Source of the DNA: Rudanella paleaurantiibacter
GTDB lineage: Bacteria; Bacteroidota; Bacteroidia; Cytophagales; Spirosomataceae
Reading direction: 5' to 3'
DNA length: 64,000 nucleotides
Assembly (NCBI RefSeq): GCF_009184635.1
Contig: NZ_WELI01000005.1
Location: forward strand, 124,001-188,000
The position numbers and the translations under genes were made by a program. Positions within the stretch are counted from its first letter, which is position 1. Every line of letters begins with the position of its first letter. Shown here piece by piece: positions 1 through 8,413 of the stretch. The notes under the pieces were generated by a model, which saw only the letters and a program-made list of their open reading frames with translations, ran no database searches and had not been told where the DNA came from.

Positions 1-402
1 ATTGCCCTCTGGTTTTACGGCCGGGCGGAGGGCACGAATCAGAATCAGGCGTTCGGGGTTGGCTACCGGGTGTATTCGGCCAACGGGTTTGGTGAACGCG
101 GAAGCCTGAAACCGTTTATTGATCTGTTTTTGAGCACCCCCTACGTGAAAGACCGGGTGGGGCCACCCGAACGCGAGCGATCGAGCGGCACATTTCTGAC
201 CACCGGCTTGGCCTATTTTCTGGGCGACAACCACTCTATTGAGTTAAGTATGGGCCTGTACACCACCCGGCAGTTTCAGGACCGGGGGTTTGCGGTACAG
301 CCGTCTATCGGGTATGCCTTTATTCCGAACCCAAACCCGCCCCTGCGCTCACCAAAGGCCCGCCGATACCGCAACCCCGCCCGTTGTCCTAAGTTGTTTT
401 AA
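1..402 (+). CDS. C-terminal part of an exported, probably beta-barrel protein (5' end cut by window)
   Basis: The reading frame is open from the first base and ends at 402, so this is the last 133 residues of a longer protein that starts outside the window. The residues alternate polar and aromatic positions (IALWFYGRAEG, GVGYRVYSANGFG, FAVQPSIGYAF), as in beta-strands of outer-membrane barrels. A short Pro/Arg-rich tail follows the last strand. A GTG at 70 could act as a start, but the same pattern continues upstream of it, so a truncated gene is the better reading. I do not recognise a family. A palindromic repeat begins a few bases after the stop. Confidence 0.5.
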   Translation: MALWFYGRAEGTNQNQAFGVGYRVYSANGFGERGSLKPFIDLFLSTPYVKDRVGPPERERSSGTFLTTGLAYFLGDNHSIELSMGLYTTRQFQDRGFAVQPSIGYAFIPNPNPPLRSPKARRYRNPARCPKLF

Positions 403-408
403 ATAAAT

Positions 409-542
409 AATGGGTAATGAGTAATGGATAATGTAGAATTGTGATAGCTTGACTCTTAGCCGGTTCAATAATATTCGTTCTACATTGTTCATTATCCATT
501 TTACATTAATCATTCTACATTATCCATTTTACATTACCCATT
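409..542. repeat. Intergenic palindrome R1 built from TAATG-type words
   Basis: Arms 409-439 and 512-542 are 31 bp each and complementary except at 3 positions. Each arm is a run of related words (aatgggtaatg, taatggataatg). A second partial copy of the right arm lies at about 479-511. The element fills the gap between two convergent genes, so it could end transcription from both sides, but it has no U-tract and its stem is AT-rich. It is similar in style to the elements at 32021, 34400 and 44205. Confidence 0.75.
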
Positions 543-547
543 CTCCC

Positions 548-1531
548 CTATTCTTTCCCAACAAACGTGGCTATTGTCTGGGCCAAACCGGGTATTAGGG
601 GGCGAGTGGGATCGTTGTAGGTTTTTATGTTGGCGGCCCGGTCGGTGGGGCCTTCTTTTAGAATATGGCTCATGCCAGACACCAGCACGTATCGAGCGTC
701 GGGTCGGGCCGCGCGTAGCCGTTCGGCTTCGCTCACGGCTACCTGAACATCGCGGTCGCCCTGCACAATCAGCACCGGCCCTTTGTACCGGGTAATCTCA
801 ACCGCCGGGTCATATTGCATCCACGAGCGCAAAAAAGGTTGGTTCATAGGGCCAAAGCCGATCATTAACAGCGACATAGGCACCACGTTGACCGGCTTGT
901 TCATCCGTAGGGTGTCGAGCATCAGGCTTGCCGCCTGTCGTTCGGTGGCTGGAATAGCCGATTCAAATTGTGTTTTGAGCACATCGGCAATGTTGCGGCC
1001 CGCACCCGCCAGTGAAATAAACCCAGCAGCCCCCAGCTGCCGGGCAGCCAGCATCCCTACCAGCGACCCCTCGCTATGCCCAGCAACGTACACCCGGCCA
1101 AACCGACGGTCGGCCTGCAGCATACGGGCAAACCCGACGGCATCGGCCACGTACGAATCAAACAGAATAGCTTGGGGTTTAATCCGTTTCAGGGCCGTTT
1201 GGAGGTTTGAGCCACTAAACCGCTTATCATACCGCACCATAGCCACCCCACGTTGGGCAAGGCTGTCGGCCAGCAGTGCATAGGCATTCGACTGAAGCCC
1301 CACTCCGCTGTTGCCATTCCGGTCGGTAGGGCCCGAACCCGCAATAAACAGGATAACCGGAACCGGGCCGGCCGTACCGGCGGGCAGCGTGAGTGTCCCT
1401 TCGAGCACGAGCCCTTCGGCGGTAGTCAGCGAAATGGGCTCTGATGTCTGAGCGTGGGCGGTCTGTTTGCCCAATAACGCAGGTCCAATCAGACAGCCAA
1501 TCAACAGAACGAGCAGGTTAACGTTTTTCAT
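548..1531 (-). CDS. Secreted alpha/beta hydrolase
   Basis: A serine hydrolase of the alpha/beta fold, 327 aa from the chosen start. The first 28 residues form a signal peptide ending AHAQ, which is why the ATG at 1531 is preferred over the longer in-frame reading. The nucleophile elbow is GHSEG with Ser153. A likely acid (VQGDRDVQ) and base (SGMSH) follow in the usual order, and FIAGSGP near residue 62 matches the oxyanion region. The gene starts 23 bp after the sdpI-like gene and lies on the same strand, so the three genes 2569 to 548 probably form one operon. The natural substrate cannot be read from the sequence. Confidence 0.8.
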   Translation of the reverse strand: MKNVNLLVLLIGCLIGPALLGKQTAHAQTSEPISLTTAEGLVLEGTLTLPAGTAGPVPVILFIAGSGPTDRNGNSGVGLQSNAYALLADSLAQRGVAMVRYDKRFSGSNLQTALKRIKPQAILFDSYVADAVGFARMLQADRRFGRVYVAGHSEGSLVGMLAARQLGAAGFISLAGAGRNIADVLKTQFESAIPATERQAASLMLDTLRMNKPVNVVPMSLLMIGFGPMNQPFLRSWMQYDPAVEITRYKGPVLIVQGDRDVQVAVSEAERLRAARPDARYVLVSGMSHILKEGPTDRAANIKTYNDPTRPLIPGLAQTIATFVGKE

Positions 1532-1554
1532 ACAAATGAAGCGGTTCAGGTTAT

Positions 1555-2214
1555 TTACAAGATGCCGGCACGCCGTTTTTCGTTGCGATACGCCCAGTAT
1601 GAGTAGGCCATAGGCACCACGGCCAGCACACCGGTAATGGTTAGAATGATTGGCATTTGCCATGCTTGAGGCACTAACAGCAACAGAATAGCGCCCGTTA
1701 CGCCCCCACCTACCCACAAACGGCCAGCCATTTGGTGCGTTTTACGCCAAACCGTCTCATTAAATAGTGTCCAGGGGGTTCGGATACCGATGAAAAAATT
1801 GGGTTTTACGGTAGTCATGTAGTTACCCAACGCTGCCATTAACACCATCAAAACCAACATAATGGGCGAGCTATCTTCGGCAAGGCCCGCCTGCGTCGAT
1901 GCATACAACGTCCAGCACATCAGCCCCGACAGAAACAAACTCACCACCAGCCGAAGCCGATGATAATTACCCGATTGGGCATTGGAGAAGACACCAGCCC
2001 CCGGCGCGTAACGGGTTATGGCGTAGATAAACACCTGAATGCCCCCCATCAGCAACAGAAACGTACCTTTGGGCATCGTACCATCGGGCTTACCATTAAT
2101 GCCGTAATGCGAAATCAACCGGGGCGGCAACTGATCCCAAACCAGGGCAGCATACGCGAATGGGGCCACAATGGCCATCCAGATTAAAACATCGGTGGAG
2201 TTAGTCTTCTTCAT
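1555..2214 (-). CDS. SdpI family membrane protein
   Basis: A 219-aa integral membrane protein with about six hydrophobic segments. The N-terminal part matches DUF1648 (PPRLISHYGINGKPDG). The later part carries the SdpI signature GIRTPWTLFNETVW followed by THQMAGRLWV. In Bacillus subtilis, SdpI protects against the SdpC toxin and relays its presence to SdpR; whether this homologue does so is unknown, and no sdpC-like gene is visible nearby. The ATG at 2214 lies inside the end of the upstream ArsR-type gene (14-bp overlap), which points to coupled translation. A longer in-frame reading has no membrane segment or family match before this start. Confidence 0.85.
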   Translation of the reverse strand: MKKTNSTDVLIWMAIVAPFAYAALVWDQLPPRLISHYGINGKPDGTMPKGTFLLLMGGIQVFIYAITRYAPGAGVFSNAQSGNYHRLRLVVSLFLSGLMCWTLYASTQAGLAEDSSPIMLVLMVLMAALGNYMTTVKPNFFIGIRTPWTLFNETVWRKTHQMAGRLWVGGGVTGAILLLLVPQAWQMPIILTITGVLAVVPMAYSYWAYRNEKRRAGIL

Positions 2215-2569
2215 GGTTTTTGGGGGTTTGGACAACGGTTTCTGATGGCGATTGGGCTGACTCTGATAAGCCAGGCCGGGAAAGACCCGGTTGCCCCAGA
2301 CTGAGCAACCACCCCAGCAACTCATCGAGAACCGACGTATTGAGTGAATAATAAATGAATTGCCCCTGCCGGGTCGACTCAACCAGGCCAGCCTGCCGCA
2401 ACAGATCAAGATGGTGCGAAATGCTCGGCTTGGTCATGGCAAACCGATCGGCAATCTCACCGGCTGTAAGGTCGCCCCCGCGCAGCAGATCCAGCATCTG
2501 CCGCCGGGTAGGATCATTCAGGGCTTTGAACAGGGTATTCAACGTAGGACTGTTTAAATAGTTAGACAA
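2201..2569 (-). CDS. SdpR-like ArsR family autorepressor
   Basis: A winged-helix regulator of up to 122 aa. The region from FKALNDPTRRQ through TAGEIADRF, TKPSISHHLDLL and GQFIYYSLNTSVL follows Bacillus SdpR closely. Metal-binding cysteines of classical ArsR proteins are absent, as in SdpR. No ATG precedes the conserved region. The outer start is a TTG at 2569, inside a palindrome; an inner TTG at 2542 gives 113 aa, begins right at NTLFKAL as in shorter homologues, and leaves the palindrome upstream. The inner start is therefore quite possible. It likely represses its own operon (sdpR-sdpI-hydrolase). Confidence 0.85.
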   Translation of the reverse strand: MSNYLNSPTLNTLFKALNDPTRRQMLDLLRGGDLTAGEIADRFAMTKPSISHHLDLLRQAGLVESTRQGQFIYYSLNTSVLDELLGWLLSLGQPGLSRPGLSESAQSPSETVVQTPKNHEED

Positions 2570-2586
2570 TTATCTAATTATTTAAA
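2553..2586. promoter_or_regulatory. 34-bp palindrome, probable SdpR-type operator
   Basis: The segment from TTTAAATA to TATTTAAA is a near-perfect palindrome: 30 of 34 positions agree with its own reverse complement. It covers the outer start of the ArsR-type gene and lies just upstream of the inner one. ArsR family dimers bind such AT-rich palindromes at or near their own promoters, so self-repression of this operon is the natural reading. Confidence 0.65.
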
Positions 2587-2656
2587 CCTCTAATCAATAG
2601 CTCCTATGTCAAGCGGTTTAAAGGGCTGATAAACGGTAAAGACAAACCATAATGGC

Positions 2657-2690
2657 ATAAAAAAAAGGCACAACAACCTGCTGCGCCTTT
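2657..2690 (-). terminator. Intrinsic terminator of the gene at 2709-3377
   Basis: On the minus strand, AAAGGC and GCCTTT bound a stem with several G-U pairs and are followed by a run of eight T. Confidence 0.75.
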
Positions 2691-2708
2691 CCTGGATTCC
2701 GTAGCGAC

Positions 2709-3377
2709 CTACTTCATCTTGAGCATAAACGTGCCATTGGTTAGCACAATCTGATCGGTTTTGTCGCCCCGGCGGTAGCCGTTACCTTCCGGGTCAATAC
2801 CCGAGTCGTAACCCGACGCCTTCGTAATTACCTTGTCTTCCATCTTGTTCATCAGGCGACCTACCCCACCGAACACCGTTGCGCCGGCTTTTTCTTTCCA
2901 GTAGCTTCCAGCCAGGTTACCGCTAAACGTAGCCGTCAGGGAGCCATCGGCCCCTTTTTTCACAGTGATAACTTCGTCGTTGTTCTGCGATTTCCCTACG
3001 TGGTACTCCATGCGGGGCGCCCGCGTTTCTTCTACATACTTGATAGCGGCCAAACCGGTGTATTTACCCATACTTTCTACCTTCTGCCGGTTTTCGCGCG
3101 TGTCGGGCCGGTCGGCATCTACAACCAGGTACGTTCCTTCCTGCAACTGATCAACGTTGGTGTTGCCACCCAGCCAGATTCGCAACGAGCGGTCGGGCTT
3201 GTCGGTATTGGCCGTGATCCACCACACGTTACCAATCATTACCCGCCGGGGCGCGGTTTTGTACTCTTTGCCGTCGATTTGCACCGAGAGCGTATTGTTA
3301 TTTTCAATCTGGGCGCAGACAGCCGTTGCCGATACGAGCCAAAGGAGTAAAGCGGATAGGGGTTTCATCGTGTTCAA
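2709..3377 (-). CDS. Secreted protein of unknown function
   Basis: A 222-aa protein with a clear signal peptide (LLLWLVSATAVCAQ, cleavage near residue 22). The mature part is rich in beta-strand-like segments and ends in the pattern TNGTFMLKMK. It contains several charged repeats (RPDTRENRQKVE, KMEDKVITKASG) but no catalytic motif I can name. It stands alone, with a TAnnTTTG promoter box just upstream and a terminator just downstream. A second ATG three codons in (3368) is an equally possible start. No family is recognised. Confidence 0.7.
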   Translation of the reverse strand: MNTMKPLSALLLWLVSATAVCAQIENNNTLSVQIDGKEYKTAPRRVMIGNVWWITANTDKPDRSLRIWLGGNTNVDQLQEGTYLVVDADRPDTRENRQKVESMGKYTGLAAIKYVEETRAPRMEYHVGKSQNNDEVITVKKGADGSLTATFSGNLAGSYWKEKAGATVFGGVGRLMNKMEDKVITKASGYDSGIDPEGNGYRRGDKTDQIVLTNGTFMLKMK

Positions 3378-3393
3378 GTGTTGTTTTGTATGC

Positions 3394-3401
3394 CAAACCT
3401 A
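3394..3401 (-). promoter_or_regulatory. Bacteroidota-type -7 box for the 2709-3377 gene
   Basis: The minus strand reads TAGGTTTG, a full match to TAnnTTTG, 16 bp before the start codon. No convincing -33 TTG at the normal distance is seen. Confidence 0.5.
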
Positions 3402-3525
3402 TGGAAAATAGGCACCCCCTATCCGAACGGTTTAGCATTCGGTATTTCAATTGTAATTGGCCGATGCCGCAACCCGCTTTATCCCCTTTTTACGCATCTT
3501 TGCAACCTATTTGCTCACACACGAA

Positions 3526-4560
3526 ATGCCTATTACTCCTGTTAATCGCACACGCCAGGCCGAGTTTCAGCAACTCATCGACCAGAAAACCAAGCCCCTT
3601 GGGGCACTGGGTCAACTCGAACGGCTGGCCCTGCAACTCGCTCTGATCCAGCAATCGCCCACCCCTACCCTCACCCATCCGCATCTGCTCGTTTTTGCGG
3701 GCGACCACGGCCTCACGGCCGAGGGCGTGAGTGCGTACCCGTCGGCCGTAACCTACCAGATGGTCCATAACTTCCTGAATGGCGGGGCGGCCGTAAACGT
3801 GTTTTGCCGGGCCAACGGGCTTCAGCTGGTGGTGTGCGACGTAGGCGTGAACGGCTCATTTACCGAAAACGCACCGGGTTTTGTGAAGTACAAAGTGGCG
3901 CCCGGCACGCGCAACATGCGCTACGAACCCGCCATGACGCTCGATGAATGCGAAGCCGCCATGGACGCAGGCCGGATTCTGGTCGATGGGCTCGTGTACC
4001 GCGACTGTACCGTGGTGGGTTTTGGTGAAATGGGCATCGGCAATACGTCGTCGGCCAGTTTGCTCATGCAACGACTTACCGGTCTGCCGCTTGACCAGTG
4101 TGTAGGTCGCGGCACTGGCCTCAACGACACTGCCCTGGCGCACAAGCTTCAGGTGTTACAGGCCGTGTCGGATCGGCACGCCGAAGCCGGCCATACGCCG
4201 GTTGAACTGCTGGCTACGCTCGGTGGGTTTGAGATTGCGGCTATTGTGGGGGGGATGCTTCGGGCGGCCGAGAACCAGATGGTGATTCTGGTGGATGGCT
4301 TTATTGCCACAGCGGCCCTGCTTGTGGCCCAGGCTATCGACCCGGCGGTTGTGGATTATTGCGTATTCTGCCACGAATCCAACGAAGCGGGGCATCACTT
4401 CATGCTGGGGCACCTGAATGCCGAACCGCTGCTGAGCCTCGGCATGCGGCTGGGCGAAGGGTCGGGTTGCGCGCTGGCGTACCCCTTACTGAAAAGTGCA
4501 GCCGCTATGCTTTCCGATATGGCCTCGTTTGCATCGGCGGGTGTATCGGAAAAAGAATAG
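3526..4560 (+). CDS. cobT: Nicotinate-nucleotide--dimethylbenzimidazole phosphoribosyltransferase CobT
   Basis: CobT activates the lower ligand of cobalamin by moving the phosphoribosyl group of nicotinate mononucleotide onto dimethylbenzimidazole, giving alpha-ribazole phosphate. The protein is 344 aa, normal for the family (about 350). Conserved stretches include KPLGALGQLE near the start, VFAGDHGLTAEGVSAYP, GEMGIGNTSSAS, and GEGSGCALAYPLL near the C-terminus, whose Glu is the catalytic base position. The ATG at 3526 matches the family start; the longer frame upstream adds 23 unrelated residues. It stands alone, about 9 kb from cobS and cobC. A weak box (CATCTTTG, 3495-3502) precedes it, and no cobalamin riboswitch was found upstream. 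Confidence 0.95.
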   Translation: MPITPVNRTRQAEFQQLIDQKTKPLGALGQLERLALQLALIQQSPTPTLTHPHLLVFAGDHGLTAEGVSAYPSAVTYQMVHNFLNGGAAVNVFCRANGLQLVVCDVGVNGSFTENAPGFVKYKVAPGTRNMRYEPAMTLDECEAAMDAGRILVDGLVYRDCTVVGFGEMGIGNTSSASLLMQRLTGLPLDQCVGRGTGLNDTALAHKLQVLQAVSDRHAEAGHTPVELLATLGGFEIAAIVGGMLRAAENQMVILVDGFIATAALLVAQAIDPAVVDYCVFCHESNEAGHHFMLGHLNAEPLLSLGMRLGEGSGCALAYPLLKSAAAMLSDMASFASAGVSEKE

Positions 4561-4579
4561 ATTCGGCTTGCGAGATAGA

Positions 4580-4616
4580 ACGGGGGCAATCCGTCGGTTA
4601 CGGATTGCCCCCGTTT
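4580..4616 (+). terminator. Intrinsic terminator of cobT
   Basis: A perfect 15-bp stem (ACGGGGGCAATCCGT and its complement) with a 5-base loop is followed by TTTTGGTTT. It lies 20 bp after the cobT stop and just before the end of the convergent gene. Confidence 0.9.
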
Positions 4617-4620
4617 TGGT

Positions 4621-5097
4621 TTACTCTTTCACAGCCACCACCTCAACCTCAATCATCACGTCTTTATCCACCTGCTGAGGCACGTTTTTAATATCAGAAA
4701 TAGCAGGCTGATTCGCTTTATTCTCCGAAAAATACCGATTCGCTAACCCTCTTACTATCTGTTGGTTATCACTGTTAGATTTTTCATCTGAGCTCGTAAT
4801 CCGGTATGAAATCTGCCGGATGTTGTTAGGTCCCATTCCAACAGTGCGGAGCGTCTGCGTGAGGTTCACAAAAATGAGCGCCAACTGCGCATTGAGGTTG
4901 CCGCGGCTCACTACCTGCCCCTGATCATCGACAGGCCGTTGACCACAAATATAGATTTTCCGGTTAGGCACCGTTGTTTCAACCGGGTACAGATATGTAG
5001 GCAGTAGTTTAGCGGTGGGCGTGCTTTGGGCATGGCCCATCAACGCCGAGAGCCCCAGCGCACCCACCATCAGCCATCGGTTCAGGCAGTTTTTCAT
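4621..5097 (-). CDS. Exported RidA-like (YjgF/Rid family) protein
   Basis: A 158-aa protein with a signal peptide (residues 1-23, ending MGHAQ) followed by a Rid fold: IYICGQRPVDDQGQVV, then a long helix with LRTVGMGPNNIRQISY, and the C-terminal strand DVMIEVEVVAVKE. Cytoplasmic RidA deaminates reactive enamines and uses an Arg just before the last strand (RLPKDV in E. coli). Here the aligned stretch is QVDKDV, so that Arg appears to be Gln. This, and the signal peptide, argue against the classical 2-aminoacrylate deaminase role. Its start is 6 bp after the stop of the DUF2461 gene, so the two are cotranscribed. Confidence 0.8.
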   Translation of the reverse strand: MKNCLNRWLMVGALGLSALMGHAQSTPTAKLLPTYLYPVETTVPNRKIYICGQRPVDDQGQVVSRGNLNAQLALIFVNLTQTLRTVGMGPNNIRQISYRITSSDEKSNSDNQQIVRGLANRYFSENKANQPAISDIKNVPQQVDKDVMIEVEVVAVKE

Positions 5098-5103
5098 TCC
5101 AGA

Positions 5104-5814
5104 TCAGAGGGTAATTTCTTCGTCTTTCTCTTCAAAAAAGAGGTAGTTCAGATAGTCGCAATAGGGTTTCAGCAACTGGCAGGCCTGGGTTATTTCGTCC
5201 GCAAAACCCGGTTTCAGTACTTCCTTATCGGTGTACCGGTGCATGAAAAACAGTTGTTTACGCCGGAGCAGATCGATGTGCGGATGATCGGCGGTATAGC
5301 CTTTGGGAGCCGTTTTCATGGTTTCGCCCCATATTTCGGGAAAGTACGCCCGAAACGGCTGGGCCTCAATAATGTCCGTCAGCGACTCCACATTATAGTC
5401 GATCTCCTGCCGGAATTTGGCCAGATGCTCCGGGGTGGGTTGCCACATACCCGCGCCAATAAACGACTCATTGCCGGGCTGAATATGGATGTAATAATCA
5501 ATTCGGCCCGAATGCCGCCCGCCCGGCCCAATAGCCGCAGCTAAATTGAGTTTGTAAGGAGCTTTGTCTTTCGAAAACCGGATGTCGCGGTTGATTCGGA
5601 AAATACAGTCTTTCGCGTCGGTGTTGGGAAGTGGCTCAAAAGCAGACACCTGCTGCAATACCTGGTGGACAAACGTGACAAATTCGGCCTTCGCTGCGTC
5701 ATAGCGTTTGCGGTTGAGCTGAAACCATTCGCGGTTGTTATTCTGAGCCAGATCACGCATAAACTGGAGCGTGGGTGCCGTCAAAACGGCCTTGGTTACG
5801 GTTTTAGCAGCCAT
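5104..5814 (-). CDS. DUF2461 domain-containing protein
   Basis: A 236-aa cytoplasmic protein covering the DUF2461 (TIGR02453) family over its full length: LQFMRDLAQNNNREWFQLN, RINRDIRFSKDKAPYK, and the GGRHSGRIDYYIHIQPG region. Family members are widespread in Bacteroidota but have no proven function. The ATG at 5814 was chosen because the preceding in-frame residues are not conserved and a TAnnTTTG box sits only 6 bp upstream. The gene is followed after 6 bp by the exported RidA-like gene. Confidence 0.85.
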   Translation of the reverse strand: MAAKTVTKAVLTAPTLQFMRDLAQNNNREWFQLNRKRYDAAKAEFVTFVHQVLQQVSAFEPLPNTDAKDCIFRINRDIRFSKDKAPYKLNLAAAIGPGGRHSGRIDYYIHIQPGNESFIGAGMWQPTPEHLAKFRQEIDYNVESLTDIIEAQPFRAYFPEIWGETMKTAPKGYTADHPHIDLLRRKQLFFMHRYTDKEVLKPGFADEITQACQLLKPYCDYLNYLFFEEKDEEITL

Positions 5815-5820
5815 GATAGT

Positions 5821-5828
5821 CAAAGTTA
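5821..5828 (-). promoter_or_regulatory. -7 box for the DUF2461/RidA-like operon
   Basis: The minus strand reads TAACTTTG, a full TAnnTTTG match, ending 6 bases before the ATG at 5814. Transcription would begin at or next to the start codon, implying a leaderless or nearly leaderless mRNA. Confidence 0.5.
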
Positions 5829-5946
5829 CTCTATTTTTTGCGACCCGGCCACGCCCAGCACACATTTAACCTATTTCATATAATCCATACGGGCGAAAAT
5901 TGGCCCGTTCGGTGTAACCTGTGCTCCTATCCATTAGTTTTACAGC

Positions 5947-8286
5947 ATGAAGGGAAGTTGGTCCGTGTGGTTGTCGGCTTGTTTAGTGAGTATCTGCCCT
6001 CTGTTTGGGGGCGCAGAACGGGGGCTTTTTCCCTCAACCCGGCCCGCCCGGCCCGATTCGATCAAGAGCTCTTCACCAGTACGGTCGGCGGCATCGGTGC
6101 CCACCCGTAAAGATCCGGTACCGGGACAAAACAACACGGCTATTCTGTTCAGCAAGGCGGGCAAGCAGACGCAGGCGCTTAGTCTGCTTACCAAAGCGGG
6201 CCAAACCCGCCCGTCTGATACGCTGACCTACAACCGGGCGCTGATCCTCCTTAAACTCAAACGGCTCGACGAAGCCGCGACCGCCCTTCAGAAACTCAAC
6301 ACCTTCGCGCACGCCCAATTGAACCTTGGCGGGCTGCAATGCCGACAGGGTGACTGGGCCCGTGGTCTGAAAACATTGCAGGCGGCCCCGGCCACCCAGG
6401 ATTGGGCCGACGAAAAAGCGGTGAACATCGCACTGGCGCACTATCAACTGGGTCAGTATAAGGACGCCGAGCGCACGCTATCCGGGGCAACGGGGTCAGC
6501 GGCCCAACTCCTGCGTGCCGATCTGGCCCTGGTTCAGGGTTTTTATGCCGATGCCCTGAAGGGCTATAAAGCGCTGGAAAACGACGAAACGTTTGGGGCC
6601 GTTATCCCTGTCAGGATGGGCAATGCCTTGCTCGGAATGCGCAAATTTGCCGATGCAGCCGCCCTGTTTGAGCAATACCTGGCCGGTACCGACCGCACGG
6701 CCCACGGCGCTGCCCGGCTCGGACTGGCCAACGCCCGCTACGGGCAGCGTGAGTTTGGCCCGGCAGCTGCGGAGTACCGGGCGGCCGTACAACTACTCCC
6801 ACAGTCGACAGCGGCCCGCACCGGACTGGCCAACGCCCTGGCCAGTAACCGCGATTACCGCAGTGCACGTGCCCAGTACGAAACGGTGCTTCGGCAAGAC
6901 CCGACCAGCCTGAACGCCCGCATGGGGCTGGGCGTGGTGGCCTTCCGGCAAGGTAACGTGCCCGAGTCGGTGGGGCATCTGCGGCAGGTAGCGGCTCGGC
7001 TCGACCCCACCAACCCCGACCATGCCGATGCGTACCTGCATCAGGGGCTGGCCTCGCTCAGTATCAGCCGGTTCGATACAGCCCGGCGCGCCCTGGAGAT
7101 TGTGTCGCGGTTACGCCCCGGCGACCCCTCTGCCTTTTCGGGTCTGAGCGAAGTGTACCGGCGGCAGGATTTGTACGGACAGGCCCTCGAAATGCTCCAA
7201 CAGGCGATCAACAAAACGGCCGAACACCATTGGCCGGGTGCCCAACCTCCCCCGGAACTTTCGGCTAAAACCCGCGCCCGGATGCAGGCTAACCGGGGTA
7301 GTTTACTGCTCAAACTGAACCTGATGGATCAGGCGTATCCGGTGTTTCAGGATGCCCTGAAAGACGACCCATCTAACCTGAACGCTCTCAACGGAGTAGC
7401 TGTGAGCCTGTTGGAAATGGATCAGCTCGATAAAGCGCATACGCTGTACGACAGCCTGATTAACCGGGGGCACCGCCGGGCATTTCTGCTCAACAACCGG
7501 GGCATTGTACGCTCATATATGGCCTTGCAACTCGATAAGAAAAAACAGACCGAAGAGGCCCGCAAGTACTATACCCTGGCCCGGCAAGACTATGAGAAAG
7601 CTCAGCAAATGGATACCTCGCGCCGGTTTTATCAGAACAATCTGGGCAACGTACTAAAGAACCTGAACCTCTACGACGAAGCCGTAAAGAGTTATCAGGC
7701 GTATATGAGCCGCAGTGCCATCAACAACATGGGGGTGCTGTACGCGGCCAACCGGAAGCCCGATTTTTCGCGCTACTACCTTAATCTGGCCATCGAGCTC
7801 GACTCCAACAACCTCATTTACCAGTACAACCGGGTAAAGCTGTACCGCACCTTTTACCCTGACTCGCTCAACCGCAAACCGAATCTGCTGGCGGCCGAAC
7901 GGCGATTGCCCACCCAGTCGATCAGTGCCAAGTACAGCCGGGATGGCTACATCAACATCTACCTGTACGATTACGATTTTGATGTGTACGATTACCCACC
8001 CGACCACCGGTTTCCGCTGGCGCTGGAACCGCCCCGCCCGCCCGATCTGTTGCCCATCGACGATTTTGTGGCCATGCCCGAACCGGCCGACCCCACACCG
8101 ATAACGGCTAAAGCAGCCCCGTCGGCCGTGAATACAACCCCGGCAACAGCAACCGAAACAGCACCCCCGCCGGTAGCGACGCGCCCCGCCGTGACGAACA
8201 CACCCGCCAAACGCAGCCGGATGCCTAAACCAGCCCGTCCCCGCCGAAGCACGCGCTGGGGCAGCACGCGTTGCCCTACATTCTGA
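5947..8286 (+). CDS. Exported tetratricopeptide repeat protein
   Basis: A 779-aa protein. Residues 1-23 look like a signal peptide (VWLSACLVSICPLFGGA). From about residue 60 to 600 there are many TPR-like helix pairs, for example TYNRALILLKLKRLDEAATA, ARMGLGVVAFRQGNVPESV and NNLGNVLKNLNLYDEAVKSY. The last 120 residues are low-complexity, rich in Pro, Ala and Thr, and end in a strongly basic stretch (KRSRMPKPARPRRS). It probably acts as a scaffold in the periplasm; partners are unknown. It lies 127 bp upstream of a TonB-dependent receptor on the same strand, which may be functionally linked. A TPR count needs profile analysis. Confidence 0.8.
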   Translation: MKGSWSVWLSACLVSICPLFGGAERGLFPSTRPARPDSIKSSSPVRSAASVPTRKDPVPGQNNTAILFSKAGKQTQALSLLTKAGQTRPSDTLTYNRALILLKLKRLDEAATALQKLNTFAHAQLNLGGLQCRQGDWARGLKTLQAAPATQDWADEKAVNIALAHYQLGQYKDAERTLSGATGSAAQLLRADLALVQGFYADALKGYKALENDETFGAVIPVRMGNALLGMRKFADAAALFEQYLAGTDRTAHGAARLGLANARYGQREFGPAAAEYRAAVQLLPQSTAARTGLANALASNRDYRSARAQYETVLRQDPTSLNARMGLGVVAFRQGNVPESVGHLRQVAARLDPTNPDHADAYLHQGLASLSISRFDTARRALEIVSRLRPGDPSAFSGLSEVYRRQDLYGQALEMLQQAINKTAEHHWPGAQPPPELSAKTRARMQANRGSLLLKLNLMDQAYPVFQDALKDDPSNLNALNGVAVSLLEMDQLDKAHTLYDSLINRGHRRAFLLNNRGIVRSYMALQLDKKKQTEEARKYYTLARQDYEKAQQMDTSRRFYQNNLGNVLKNLNLYDEAVKSYQAYMSRSAINNMGVLYAANRKPDFSRYYLNLAIELDSNNLIYQYNRVKLYRTFYPDSLNRKPNLLAAERRLPTQSISAKYSRDGYINIYLYDYDFDVYDYPPDHRFPLALEPPRPPDLLPIDDFVAMPEPADPTPITAKAAPSAVNTTPATATETAPPPVATRPAVTNTPAKRSRMPKPARPRRSTRWGSTRCPTF

Positions 8287-8413
8287 CGGCCCAAAACCCT
8301 CGTTTTATTGCTAAAATCGGCCATTACGCACCCGTAACCGGGCAGCAACCATTGCTTTTTTAGCTAATTTCGGGCCTCTTTTGGCAAACCCTTTCATCAT
8401 CCAACATTACCGT

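Noticed and set aside
1253-1444. Short plus-strand open frames opposite the alpha/beta hydrolase
   Set aside because: They are antisense to a gene with an intact catalytic site and have no signal of their own.
3378-3525. Possible cobalamin riboswitch upstream of cobT
   Set aside because: The gap is short and lacks the conserved segments; only weak promoter-like sequence is present.
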